Origin: Stramonita haemastoma
Lineage: Eukaryota; Mollusca; Gastropoda; Neogastropoda; Muricidae
Direction of reading: 5' to 3'
DNA length: 52,500 bases
NCBI GenBank assembly: GCA_030674155.1
Contig: CM060320.1
Location: forward strand, 14,713,009 to 14,765,508
The stretch's first letter is position 1; the number at the start of each line of letters is the position of its first letter. Position numbers and translations under genes: made by a program. The notes beneath the pieces were generated by a model. It saw nothing but the letters and a program-made list of their open reading frames with translations. It searched no databases and was not told where the DNA came from. Below, one piece after another: positions 1 to 47,030 of the stretch.

Positions 1-2
1 CT

Positions 3-233
<231 letters not shown>

Positions 234-383
234 CCTCTTCCAGCCCTTCTTTGCAAAGTCTCCATACCTCCCAACCTTATTACTTACTAGGCCTAACAGA
301 CTCTAGAGCTCAGAGAGCTCTTGGCATCCCAAAAAATGTCAGACACCCAGCATCCCATTTTCAGCCAGTAGCCCTGAACACTG

Positions 384-455
384 CCTAGGCCTAGCCCCAA
401 CCCACTAGGCCCAAGCCACTAGGCCTAGCCCCAAACCACTAGGCCCAAACCACTT
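384..455. repeat. Short minisatellite, about 2 units of roughly 34 bp
   Basis: CACTAGGCCTAGCCCCAA alternates with a CACTAGGCCCAA variant, so a higher-order unit of about 34 bp occurs twice. Function unknown. Confidence 0.8.
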
Positions 456-620
456 ACACACAAGTCCAGTCATGAGGAAGTCGGTATAGGTCACTGCACT
501 GCAGGAAGTGGGTTATCACTTCTTCCTCTAGTCTACAGCTAGCAGCTGGCAGCCGATTCAGTGATTGGTTTCTTTCCCTGGCTTCCTTGTTTACTTACCG
601 CTAGACTAAGACGACGACGA

Positions 621-722
621 TACTTAGAGAGGCATTCATGAACATTTGTTGTTGGCAGTGCAATAGGCTTGACTGAGACGAGACTTAGTTAGAGGCATTC
701 ATGGACATTTGTTGTTGACAGT
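621..722. repeat. Tandem duplication of about 60 bp
   Basis: Two copies of ACTTAG..AGAGGCATTCATG.ACATTTGTTGTTG.CAGTG, at 621-660 and 682-722, with few mismatches. It lies about 1.2 kb upstream of the start codon and could sit in the promoter or 5'UTR. Confidence 0.8.
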
Positions 723-967
723 GTGTTTGTGTGATGAACTGGACTGGGAGGTGTGGCTGGGAGATTATGCTAGTGTAGTGTGAGTAGTGAGAGTGTGTGT
801 GGCTTTTAAGTTTTATGAATAATTGAATTTTTTTTTGTATTTTATTTTAGTTATGATGGTGTGAAGTTGAAAATGTTTTGTTGTGCAGTGTTTCGTTATA
901 GTGTGACGGGCTAGTTTTTGTTTTTTTTTGTTTTGTGGGGAAGACTGAAGGAGGTATGGTGCCTAAC

Positions 968-970
<3 letters not shown>

Positions 971-1042
<72 letters not shown>

Positions 1043-1120
1043 TGTGTGTGTGTGTGATGTGTGGTTTGTGTGCATGTTGTCATGTGTGTGTTCATGAATA
1101 CATGTGTTTGCATGGTGCAA

Positions 1121-1198
<78 letters not shown>
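971..1198. repeat. Two (GT)n arrays separated by about 65 bp
   Basis: GT runs at 971-1056 and 1127-1198 with a degenerate GT-rich spacer. Confidence 0.97.
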
Positions 1199-1202
<4 letters not shown>

Positions 1203-1772
1203 TATTGTAGGTTAAGTGTTTTCCATCTTACTGCTCTCAGAGTCACCTGAAAAAAATTTATAATACATCCTGTCTGATCTGTCACATCTGGGAAACTCTG
1301 TGAGATCATGAGAGCACGGTGGAAAGAAGATTGTACACACATGCTCCCCAGCTCAGCACTCAAGGGGTCATCCAGAGTTTGTAACACTTACTGTGCATTT
1401 TCGTGATGTCGACCATGAATACACACACTGGACAGTGGATGAGAAGATAGTGTGGCATTGATCACTGTACAGTGTATATAATACATAGTCCATGGCATAT
1501 TTTTTGTTCTTTGCCATGTAATATTGTACATAAAACTTAACTGTATCTAGGCGGGTACGCTCTGATTTGAGAGGGTATTCTTTTTTTTTTTTTTTAATCT
1601 TTCTTTCTGGAGGTGTTTATGGTAATGGTTGTTATGAAGCTAACTTACAATTCCTAGAAGAGCATTTCAAAACATACCGTCTGGAGTTCATTATGTAAGC
1701 CCTGACATTTAGCTTATATGTCAACAAGTTAAATAATGCACAGTTTATATGATCATGATATATATATATATA

Positions 1773-1775
<3 letters not shown>

Positions 1776-1816
<41 letters not shown>

Positions 1817-1862
1817 TGTGTGTGTGTGTGTGTGTGGTATGTGTGTGTGTGTGTGTGTGTGT
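1776..1862. repeat. (GT)n array directly upstream of the start codon exon
   Basis: GT repeat with GGTGTG/GGTATG interruptions ends about 25 bases before the EHBP1 ATG. It is preceded by a short (AT)n run. Confidence 0.95.
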
Positions 1863-1887
1863 TTGCATTCAGTTTCAGTAAAGAAGG

Positions 1888-35723
<33,836 letters not shown>

Positions 35724-36748
35724 CCAACCGACCCCACCACACCTGGGGGTCACTCCCCCCCCCCCCTCCCCCCCCCCCCCCCCACACACCCTGTCCAGAT
35801 GGGGCACAAGTATAACAAAGAAGCTTTCAGTCTCCACCTTCTTTTTCCCTGCTGCGCATCTTACCTGGATTGATTCTCCCACACTGTCAGGTATAAACCC
35901 CCTGCATTGCTGCTATGTATACTTGAAAAAAAAACCAAAAAAACCATGCAAGGTATCACCTTGGTTGAGAATCCTGACATATTTCTTGATGAAATTGGAA
36001 CAGAGTGAACCCCCCCCATGGGGGGAGGAGGAGGGTGTGGGGGGGGGAGGGCACCATTTAGTGCTGGTTTCAGTGAGAAAGGGGTTTGGAATGAAGTGTA
36101 ACTTTGGTCACTGGGTGACCGTAACATTGCAGATGTACTGTGTGTGTGTGCATGCGCTCACATGCGTGAGGAGAAGAGCAACGGACTGTGATAATCTGTG
36201 TGTTCAAACCAACAGCATCCAAGAAAAAAAAGAAAAACCAAATTTCCACCCACCCCCACCCCCACCCATCCCCTCCCAAAAAATTAAAATTCAACAACAA
36301 AAAAATCATGACATGTACTTTCCCCCCCATTACAAACTTTTGAAGTTCACAACTTACTTTGTTGTTGTTGATGTTGTTTGGTTTTGTTTTGTTTTGAGAC
36401 CTATAGGTTAGTACGGTGGTATTGGAGTGGATCATCACTGGAGTCGGGATTTGTGTGTGTGTGGCGGTGTTGTTCTCAGCAGCCGTGTGAAAGAGTGTGA
36501 GTGACAGTAATGTTCATGGAAGTGAGATATCATTCAGTGTTTGGGGATACATGCGTGGACAACAATCAAAACTGTTGCCAATGTACTTATCAAGTCACGA
36601 GTTGTTGGGGGGATTTTAGGGGTTAAATTGAGGGCTTTGCCAGGTATGGATTAGTTACCATGCAGATGAGGTCTGCACAGATGGAGAAGTTGGTCAGAAC
36701 AGAAATGGTGTTTGTTCTGTGAAGTTTTGAGTTTGATTCATAGATCAG

Positions 36749-36807
<59 letters not shown>

Positions 36808-37365
36808 TGTGAACACACTCTTGTCATGTATACACACTTTTTCATGAAAAATACTCGCTAGTCGCGAGAGAGGTAAAAAAAAAAAAAACAGACTGAAAAG
36901 GTCATTGGATACAGGCCAACTAATGAAAACTGCCATGTAACATTGTGATAATTATTGACCCATGCATTTCTTACCATGTGTGCTTTGTGTGTGACCTGGT
37001 TGCAAAAAACTTGTGTTGCATTCATAAACACTGTATCCCTTTTACTGCATTACCCCAGAAATACAACAACAACAACAAAATCCTCCTGAAGTAAGCTGGC
37101 TAAGCCTGGTGACCTGCACAGTCCTTTCATCATTTTCTTTGCTGTTGGTCATTGCTTCTCATTGTCTGTCTGTCTGTCTGTTTATTTGATGTACTTGATG
37201 AAAAGAAACCAAGAGAAGTCACTTCAGCTTTCATGTCTTTTAGTTTTACCTTTTTAAAAAAAATTAAATTATGTTCACACTATTGTTTTGTGAACACTGT
37301 TGTATCAGTGTGAAATTCATCACTTCATATAATTAATTATAAAACCACTTCTTGTGTATTCTGGA
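35724..37365 (+). other. EHBP1 3'UTR (start); extent unknown
   Basis: C-rich runs (35755-35783), a G/C-rich stretch near 36010-36050, an ATTAAA at 36283-36288, and a GT array 36752-36804. No further coding. The polyadenylation site cannot be fixed from sequence. Confidence 0.55.
36752..36804. repeat. (GT)n microsatellite
   Basis: About 26 GT units. Confidence 0.97.
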
Positions 37366-37566
37366 TTTATCATCAGTACCGACTCCACTCCCCCCAAAAG
37401 TCCTTCCGATGAGACTATAAACTGCGAACACATGCAGACCATCTTGGCACACATTAAAGCCCGTTCTCCTTTTTGGAAGAGTAGGCCATTGTGTGCCAGT
37501 TGGAACAAAATTTTCAAAACTTAACACTCTTGGATGTAAAAAAGGCACTTGCGTGCCAGTTCCATC
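37366..37566 (+). mobile_element. SINE-A family copy, head and tail truncated
   Basis: ATCATCAGTACCGACTCCAC, AAAAGTCCTTCCGATGAGAC, TTTTTGGAAGAGTAGGCCAT, TTGGATGTAAAAAAGGCAC. Confidence 0.85.
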
Positions 37567-39370
37567 ACATATGTCCACTCTGTTACATTAGCATTCACTT
37601 GAACTCTTTTTGTTGAAAAACTAGGAGGTGGGGATTCGTTACAAGTCATCGAAGACTCTGAAATATGAGGATTCATTATGAGCTCTTTGGAGTCAGTAGA
37701 AACTACAAAAAGATCTTTACTGAGATTCTTCATTTGTCTTCTTGCTGCAGTGACAGTCATGCTTTTGTGCCATCATTGTTCAGTTGTTGGTTTTTTTTTA
37801 CCTTATCCTACATGAACAGATGTGTAACCTTGAAGCCTCAATCTGTATGATTATGTATTCCTGTCAGTCATCTGTTCCTGATGTTGTGAAACAAAACTGA
37901 ATTATTTGTGTAAAGGATTGTAAACAGCTTTTTCAGTGTACACCCCACACCCCAAAGAAAATGCTTATAAAAAAAATTATTCCATTACAGATAATATCCG
38001 TACATAGTGTGTACAATGTCCTGTTTTGCCTAGCTATTTACAGTTGTGAAGATTTTTTGGTGTTTTTGTTTTTTGTGGATGTTGTGTTTGAGGTAAGGGG
38101 AGGTATGTGGCATTTCATTGTGCAAGTTTTTTTTTCAGAATGCCTCAAATGTACACAAATAGGCATGAATTTGTTGCTAATTTTGTGTGCACTCAGATGT
38201 TCATGTGTATAAATGTTGACTCATCCTTATGTATATAGATGCACAGAGGTATGCATGTTCTTGTGTGCATGTGCATGCATATCCCCTCCCTCTACACACA
38301 CACACACACACACACACACCACATATCTACGTTTGTCATGGTAAGAAGCAAAAAAACCACACATGACTGCATGCATACCCACTCACTCGCTCACCCTAAC
38401 AAATGATGCCGAAAATGAAGAAACACCACAAGCCGAGACACTCAGCCACTATAGAATAACTTATCTACGCATCAACAACAGTACTTGGATATTGCATTTT
38501 GCCCTTGAACTTGGCCCTAAAATATACGTTAACCCATTCATCGAAGGTGATAAAACTCTCCCCCATACACAGTCATTCCATACCAGTGGTGATGTTTAGC
38601 TTTAACTTACCCCGAGAACCTTCGCATTTATGGACAATCTCTCTGCTTTTTTTAAAGGAGGGGTTGGGTTCGATTCCATTTCCATGTTGGTCCTTGTGAT
38701 AGAACCACTGAAGATAACTTATTTTCATGCGTTGATTGTGTGATCTTCGTCAGGATTGAGAGACTTGATTGCTGAGTGATCTGAGGGGTTGGATTGGTTT
38801 TGTGTACTTGCTGCTTATGATTTGATTTAATCGTGGTTGGTTGTTTATCTTTTTTTTGTTGTTTTGTTTTCCATGTTACTAGAGAGAGATTATCTAAGAA
38901 ATGTAGTAGGTTAGATTAGATGGAATTGCTTGCTTATTATTAGTAGATCAGTTTGGTGTTGTTTCTGTGTTTGTTTGATAGGAGCTTTTTTTGTGTGTGT
39001 GGTTTTTTTTGGTTTTGAGGTTTTTTATGTGTTGTGTGTGTGCGTGCATGCGTGCTGCTGCATACGTGCGTGCGTGCGTGCGTGCAAAGGTTTATTTCAT
39101 TTCATTCTTGATTTGTTGTCATCTACATCAAGAGACTCATATCTGATGAATTCAGTGTTTTCCTAAAACCATCAGATGCTTCATCTCCCCCCCACCCCCA
39201 CCCCTCCCCCGCTCTGGTACCCTTCCCCAACTAGTTGTGAGAGTTTATGATCTGCAGTCTGCACAGATTAACAATCTTGATTCGTTTATGTTGTTAGGCT
39301 TTGTAAGAAAATTTTAGTATCATTTTCTTTTTATATTTTAAATAGTCAGTAAAGTAAGTTGTGTGTAGAG

Positions 39371-39371
<1 letters not shown>

Positions 39372-39429
<58 letters not shown>

Positions 39430-39528
39430 GTGTGTGTGTTGTGTGTGTGTGAAGTCAGTGAAGGGAGAGTAGATGAGAGCGAGAGAGAAGAGAGAGAGAG
39501 AGAGGAGAAGAGAGAGAGAGAGAGAGAG
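39372..39528. repeat. (GT)n then (GA)n
   Basis: GT 39372-39450 followed by GA-rich 39480-39528, the same order as at 7857 and 15807 reversed or mirrored. Confidence 0.95.
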
Positions 39529-42500
39529 GCCCATACATGCAGACAGTGTCAGATCACGTATATTCTACTGTGATAACTACTTGTCAAAAAACCAAGTAAT
39601 GTAATGAGGTCTCCCCTTCATTATGCTTCATATTTGGTGCATGGAAAAATGTTTATAATATGTATTCCATTATTTTAATGATAGATGGTATGTAGCCCCC
39701 CCCTCTTCCTTACTCACCCCCAATCATTTTCACATAGATTTTTATTTTCTTTATAAATGCTTGCCAGTCTGTAAAGTGGTATAATACTTATCTTTATCAT
39801 TTGCGATTGATTATGTGTGTAGTTGCTATGTTTGAGTTTGGAGTTGAATTATTGTCATATTTATGTGTGGTTATCAATGTGCATGTTAGTTTTGATTTTG
39901 ATTTGTTTCGTGCGTGATGAATGGTGTGTGCTGTGGCCATGATACTATTGAATTGGGAGTCGTTTTTGTCATATTTCCCCAAGTTGAGATTTGGAGCAAA
40001 GTTATTGTCATGTTTTCCCAAGATGTAAAGATTTGGAACGAATTGCTGGACTATTTTGTGACCAAAGTATACACGAGTTTGTTGTGTGATGTTTGTGATC
40101 ACACCTGGTCGGTATCGTTACTAGTGATTGTGTTGTGTGGTCGTATTGGTGTCACACTTCTGATGTACAAATCGTACTGTAGCACCAAACATGATACCCC
40201 ATAACATGTACTTATGTGTAATTTAAGCAGATTGTAATGTTGTCTGATGGCCAGCTATGAATGTACATTGACAAAACTTGTGCAATTCCAGTTTTTGAGT
40301 TCTTGTGATTAAAACTGACATCAGATGTTATGCCACTCTCTGCAGAGTCTTACCAACTGTCAACTCATGGCACAGTTTATTGGGGTTTTTTTTCAGGCAA
40401 TATGATTCAAGGAATGTATTAAAAAAGAAGCTTTTTGTCCCTTCTGGATTTTATCTGAATGTTTCCTTGAAGGGTTAAATTTAGTGATTTTGATATGTAC
40501 TGTGGATCATTTGACAAGTCCTCATGCATTGTCAGCCCAACAAGTCTGGTACTACTCTGCCCCTGCCCTTCGTGGCTAAAACATTTGTACGGTTGATTTT
40601 CATCTTGTCACTGATCTCCTTCATAAAAGACCTCAAAGAAAGCCGACGTCTTCAATGTTGTTAAATGACACGTTAATTCTTAAACATCGAAAAACAAAAA
40701 GTCATCAGCACACCAGCCTCAGAATACTTCATTGCCATCTGGCGTCAAGTCACAAAGACTTATCTGACTGAAGATATTTCCTTTTGTTTCACTCCTGCGT
40801 TAAAAAAAAAAAAAAAAAAAAAAGAGAACTCCATTATGAAGTTAGCAGCTGAGGAGAATGGCCTCGAGGTTTTTGCACGAAAGGTTACTTACATTTCTTT
40901 TCTGTAAACTTAGTAGTGGAGGGTGTAATCTGTTTATAGCTGATACATGTACAAATAGGACTTGTCACAGAAAAGTAATTTTCTTGACTCTTATTTTCTG
41001 AATCTCTTTTTATGTAATTGTAAAGTATTTTTTCTTTTTCTCTTGTAGGAGATGGTAAGAGATGTTTGTTTTGTTTGTTTGTTTTTTTTGTGTTGTATTT
41101 TGTTTTCTTTGATGGTTGTTTGGGTTTTTTTAGGGGGGGGGGGGGGGCATATTTGTAGTAGCTCTACTATGCTTGTAATATGTGTATGTCGTTTTTTTTA
41201 GAATTTGTTAATAATGGTTACAATGGGCATTATAGAAATGGTGAGATTTGTTTACCATGATATTAACATCCTTCAGGAGTAAAAATGTTTTTGTTTTGTT
41301 TTTTCAAACTTTTTTTTTTTTAATACTTTTTTTGATTGGGAAGGGCAGGCATGGAATCGTATGCTTGTAGGCATGTTTACAGCCACAGCTTGGGCAGAAT
41401 AGCGCCCCTGGGTTGGGAACAGTCCAGTCTGTAGGTAGGTCCTCCATCCTGCATGGATGTTACTGCCCCACAGCTTTTGTAAGAAGATGACACAGAAATG
41501 GTTGATACCATTTTTTATGTTTCGTTTTCTACTTCAAACCATATTAACCTCATTCATATAGATATAAGACCTGTGCGGTCAGTAGGGTTTTAAGCAACAT
41601 TATTGGATTGGATTGGATATAGATATAAGAAGTTGTTGAAGAAGATCCATAAAAAAAAGGAATGTTCTTTAAAAGCACTGCAGTAATCACAAAGAAGTAA
41701 CAAATGAGATGTTTCATGTTGGTTTGTTTGAACGCTGCATACTGTCAGCAGAGGCCTGAAAAGGCCCTCAGAAAAGCTCAACATCCAATTTTGGCCGAGG
41801 GGCTTTGCCTCCTGGACCCCTCACTAGGGCCAAGGTGGCTTCTGGACCCAGATTTTTTCAGTCTCTGTACTCCCCTAGAACTTTTGCTAATGCCAATTTT
41901 TTTTTTTTTTTTTTTTGGGGGGGGGGGTATTGTTTCTTTTAAAATGTTACACACAAAATCAAAAGCACCCATCAAAAGAAAACACACTGTAATTCTGCAT
42001 GATGTTATACTCTGACAAGCTTTTAGTTTATGTTAAAGGTGTATACATTTTGTATCCATGTGTATCTATGTTCATTCATTCATGTTCACACAGGTGTGTA
42101 CAACCATGCTTGTGGTTTTTTGTGTGTGTTGCTGGTTGTGGTGTCTGTGTCAGTCTTAATATGACCAGCTTTTGTAGTCAGTTTGGCTGTACTGTACTGT
42201 GCATGAATGAATCAGTGTGTTCACAGTGCATCGTTACCTTTTTACACTGTACATAGTTATTGTTTTGTTACTATCTGTGCATTACTTATCATGTCAGAGG
42301 CCTGGACTTTGTGTGTGTGTGTGTGTGTGTGTCTGTGTGTCTGTGTGTGTGTACTAGAATGATAACTTTTGGGACATGTGTAGATGTTTGTTATTTTTGA
42401 ATATATAGTATATACTCTTTTAGTCTTTTGTGCATACTCTTTATCATGTAGTGCTCACAGAAGTGTATGATTGAAGTTATATGATTTTCATTTGTTCTGT

Positions 42501-42813
42501 CGCTATTTTGTGATGTGCTGTTCTGTAGTGCTCAGTTTCTGTAGAAATCCGTTGCACATAATAGTGATGGTAATTATTACTGATGGATGTAAATGAATGA
42601 TGAACAAACTGAGAAAAGTAAGTCTTGCCATAATCGTTTTGCTGCTCAATATTAGTGGTCTTTTCTTGAAAGAAATTATTATAAATAATAAAACATGGAA
42701 CTTATATAGCGCTATATCTTGTAAAAACAAATCAAAGCACTTGCATTCGACCTATACATCACACAAGCAATCAATAACAATCTATGGTCCTAGCAAATTT
42801 GAACGTACACACA

Positions 42814-42973
42814 CACGCAAGCGCACACACACGCACACCGCACACACACACACAAGAAAGAACCTAGTCTTCATTTATAGGGACATCCAGATGCAGTGTA
42901 TAAAAACAAACCCAAAAACCCCACAGACACACACACAGCACACACACAGACACACAGACAGACACACACACAC

Positions 42974-43007
<34 letters not shown>

Positions 43008-43013
43008 ACAACA
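42814..43013. repeat. (CA)n compound microsatellite
   Basis: ACACACGCA then CACAGACA and pure CA blocks. Confidence 0.95.
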
Positions 43014-43257
43014 CTCAGAAAAAAAAACAACCCTCAAAGTGTCTTGACAAGAAAAAAGCTGCAAAGAATTCTGTGCTGTTGAATCAAAACAGTGGGAGGG
43101 AACAATTGAAATCCATATTTTCTTGCATTTAAATTCCCAGGAGTCGATGAGAGAAACGGTTTCAGATACCACAATATGTATTAGCTGGAGTACAAAACCG
43201 ATTCAAATGCTGCCATAAAATCAGTAAAGCATGTGTTGTCTTCATTGTCCAGTATAT

Positions 43258-43345
43258 GCTGAGTGGTAACCCGAGGAGCTTCAAGTCCTTAGGGTCCAGA
43301 TGCTTCAGGTCTTGGGTTTGAATCTCAGCCTGGTGGAGAAAAAAT
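43258..43345 (+). mobile_element. tRNA-like SINE head
   Basis: GCTGAGTGGTAACCCGAGGA (A-box region) and TCTTGGGTTTGAATCTCAGC (B-box-like). Body not recognised. Confidence 0.5.
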
Positions 43346-46300
43346 TGCCAGGTTTACATTCTCCAAGTCAACTTACATGCAATCCTGACAGTGCCATATT
43401 TCTCATCAGATGTACAGGCATGTAAACAAGCAAGTATAAAGGTTTAATGGGATGTTCCACTAGCAGATCGGAGGTGTGTGAGGTTTCTTGGCAAATGTGA
43501 AGTAGTGTAAATCAAGAAATCACTGAAACCTTTTACCCCTTTTTGGGGCATGGAGGCTGTAGAGTAAACACTCAAAGAAAATTTAAAGTAATCAGCATAT
43601 TGAAATCCATCCTGATGATTGTTGCAGACACAGATAGGGTGATAAGTAAATCAGATAAAAAAAAAAGATCATTTCACAGCCTTTCCAAGGTAGATAAATT
43701 TCCTCAGATTTAAATACACTGCCCCCCTCCCACTCGACCCAAATAAAATGGAGTACTGACCTGGGCTTCAAAACCTTTTTTTAAATAACATACAAATAAA
43801 TCTCATACTTGAAAAAAATAATTTTTGTAGCCAAGTCCAGGGAAAGAAGAGTACCATATATCTTTAAAGAAGAGGGAATTCTTGCTTCTATATTTTCGGG
43901 TTTTTTGTCGGCTTGCTTCAAATTATTTCTGCCATGGATCTAGAATTTAGGTTAAGATCATACAGTAGTCAAAAGCAGTGTTAGGTTTGTACTGGCATTT
44001 GAATTTTTTGTTTGGTTTTTGAGGGTTTTTGTGTAGGACAATCAGGCAATACACACAATAGGGGGGCTTAATGCACTTAATACCTTGATTTCAAATCTGA
44101 TATTATTCTGCTTGTGAAGACGTATCTTGTTTATACAAAAGTGAAATATGCATGCTCAAGTGTGGAAATGTTTTATCCGCATGATTACATTTTGTAGTCA
44201 CAGCTGATATATAAAACTTTACGATTATAGCTCAAAGTATACTCTGTACTTATGCATAGATATAGCTTGTCTGTAACCATTCTCATCAGACTGAGGTCCA
44301 GTAGATAGTTTTGGTAAAACGTGACTCAAAGGATATGCTTGTCTCCCAGAACATGGAGTATGGTTGCCTTTATAGTGTGAAAAAAACCCTGCTATATAGG
44401 CAAAAATGTAACCTCCATGGTTAGGATGTAGATGTTTTTGTTGTTATATATAAATTCCATGTACTTAAAATAGAAGCCCCCCCACACACTGTAACTCAAA
44501 ATTTGTGTGTGCTGCTGCAAAGAAAGACAAAAAAAAGTACAATTATTTGAGATGCTGAGTGAACTAGTGCAACTTAATTAAGGTATTGCTGTAGGCACTA
44601 GATACAGTTGCAACAGGTTTCATTTAATGTAGTAGAACTTGACTGAGATACTGAATTGGCACTTGATGCTCATTCAGTGTGACAGTGTAGGCATAAGTAG
44701 AAGATGTTCTAGATGCTCATTGAAGTAGACTCTGTGGATGTGGGGTTTGGTGTAGGTACAAGATGCACATTTGGCTTAATTAACTCAGGTAATTGTAGAC
44801 ACTGGTGTTGGCTCAGCATGCTCATTCTGCTGTTTGCTCATTCTGCTGTTTTTATGATAGGCTGTTTCCAAATGATATTGATACATATTATGAAGCATAA
44901 TTTTCGGTGAGCACCATGATCAGGTATAGAGCATATTGTAGCTTTTTTTTGCTACTTATGAGGACTGGACACATTAAAAAAAAATTCAACAAAAACAAAT
45001 AAATAGGCAACAAATCAAGTGGCTTACTTGCACTGAACAAAACAGCTGTAGTTGCATATCTGTAAAAATGAATGTTCATTGCCAAAGAATTAACCTATAT
45101 AGCACTTTTTGTTCAGCACTTTACAAAACTGCTTTGATGATTTTCTTTAAAAAAATGATGAAAGAACTGAGCAGATGATATAGTAGATTCATACACATAC
45201 AGTTGAGTGTACACATACCCTTGAAACTGATGTGGAAAAAAAAGACTACAATTATACTTTGGTTATGAGGTGAAAACTGTGCTAACTGGCCCATAACCCA
45301 ATATAAATGGATGAATCTGGTGAATGGATCTTCAGTGCAGTGCTCCAGCACATCTCAACAGAGTCAGAAAAGATGAAAGTAAAGAGTTAACAGGCATAGG
45401 CCTGGTTCTTGGACAATAGGCTGGATGCGATAGGAAAAGGAATATACTGTTGTGTTACTGGCTTTTTGCTCCATCTTTTTAAAGACCCACACTTAAAAAA
45501 GCTTTTTTCGTTATATGAATAAGGAACAGTTTGGCCCAAAGTGATGTAGTCACACTACTGCATATAACAGAGGTTTACATTGGTTAACAAAGCAGTGATC
45601 CTCAGAACTTCTCTGTTTCATTCTCTGGCATTTTGAAGTGCATTTATCTGAGTAAAAAATATTTAAATAATCCCAAAAAAGTGGCATGTTCTTTGTGAAA
45701 TTGTTCCTTCTTTCTTTAAATATTACTGATCAAACAAGAAATTGAAAACTTACAATTTCATTGACCGTTTATTGGATTGATGCATTTGATATTTTCATTT
45801 CAAAGTCGGAAACTTTATTTCATGATTGACAGAATGACCTGACCAAAGCCAAGAAAAGAGAACAAAAAATCCCGAACTTGCCACTCGCATGGCTGCTTGC
45901 CTCATAACATTGGTCTCATTTGTTAATGTCTCATGCTCTGTGATCTATGTGTTGAAATCCTGTCAGACTTGGCCTTATTTCAATGGATCTGCAACGAAAT
46001 GTTACACCACATATCCTTTCCAAATTATATATATATATAAATGATATTAACAATCCAGTGAAATGACTGAAAACAGTCATTTGTTAAGCTAAGAGATCGA
46101 TATGTTTTTGACATGGTTTTGTTGAAACTATGTGACTGTTGCTCCTTCTACATATCCTTAGAAGATCATTTAAATCAGAGAGATCTTGAAAATAATGAAT
46201 GAATTCCCCTAAACTGACATGGTTTATAGATGAAGTCATGTCATACTAGATTTTATTTCCGTTTATTTTCATAAACTGTGCACAACATCTAACCTTGGAT

Positions 46301-46780
46301 GATTTGGAAATCCAAATTCTAAATCAGTTCGGAACAAAGTTAAGGCCAAATAAACAAACAAACAAAAAAAAAAATGAGTGTGCTGACATTTGTGTGTGTT
46401 GCAAACTAAAATGTTTATCATTTTATTCAAAATTCAGACAAATTTTTAAGATACCTTTTTGTCACACATTGTATTTTTTAGGTTGATAAAAATACTTGTG
46501 ACATTTATGACACTGATCCAGAAAAACAGTATGCTGAAACCTTTAGCAGCATAATGGGTGGTTGGTTTTCTTTTCTGACTGCATATTATTAATGATAATA
46601 AAATCTCCAGGTTTGAATTTATTTCATTGATGAAGGTTATAGTTAAATTGTAAAAATGTATAAACTCTTGTTCACTTTAAGGCATTGTCACAGGCAGCTG
46701 TCTCTGTTATAATGGACTCTCCAGTGTTAACACTGTCACATGTGAAACATTAATGTTGTGTAGATGTAACTGAAAAATGA

Positions 46781-46786
46781 AATAAA
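46781..46786 (+). promoter_or_regulatory. Candidate polyadenylation signal AATAAA
   Basis: AATAAA followed 18 bases later by an A run and then a T-rich stretch. If used by EHBP1 it would imply an 11-kb 3'UTR, so it may belong to nothing. Confidence 0.2.
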
Positions 46787-46859
46787 ATGTTAAATCTGAG
46801 AAAAAAAGTTCTACCTTTCTGGTATACCATTTGATTTCTTTTCCTTAATTGCACATGTT

Positions 46860-47030
46860 CACACACACAGAGCATGCATGTAGCATGCATGCATGCAGCA
46901 TGAACCACCACGCACACACACACTACACGCACACACACATGTACACCACACACACACACACACACACACACCACACACACACACCACCACACACCACAAA
47001 ACACACAACACAAGAAACACACACAACAAA
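46860..47030. repeat. (CA)n/GCATGCATG block
   Basis: GCATGCATG palindromes then CA arrays with CCACA breaks. Confidence 0.93.

Larger units (their letters stand above)
37567..46780. other. Gene-free flank (3'UTR and/or intergenic)
   Basis: No coding exon recognised; short open frames lack homology and codon structure. Contains CA/GT/GA arrays (38296, 39372-39528, 42310, 42814-43013), a G run at 41134, a T/G run at 41901-41928 and a tRNA-like head (43258-43345). Confidence 0.7.

Noticed and set aside
39914..40204. 96-codon open frame on the + strand in the 3' flank
   Set aside because: No recognisable domain, no splice context and composition like surrounding non-coding DNA.
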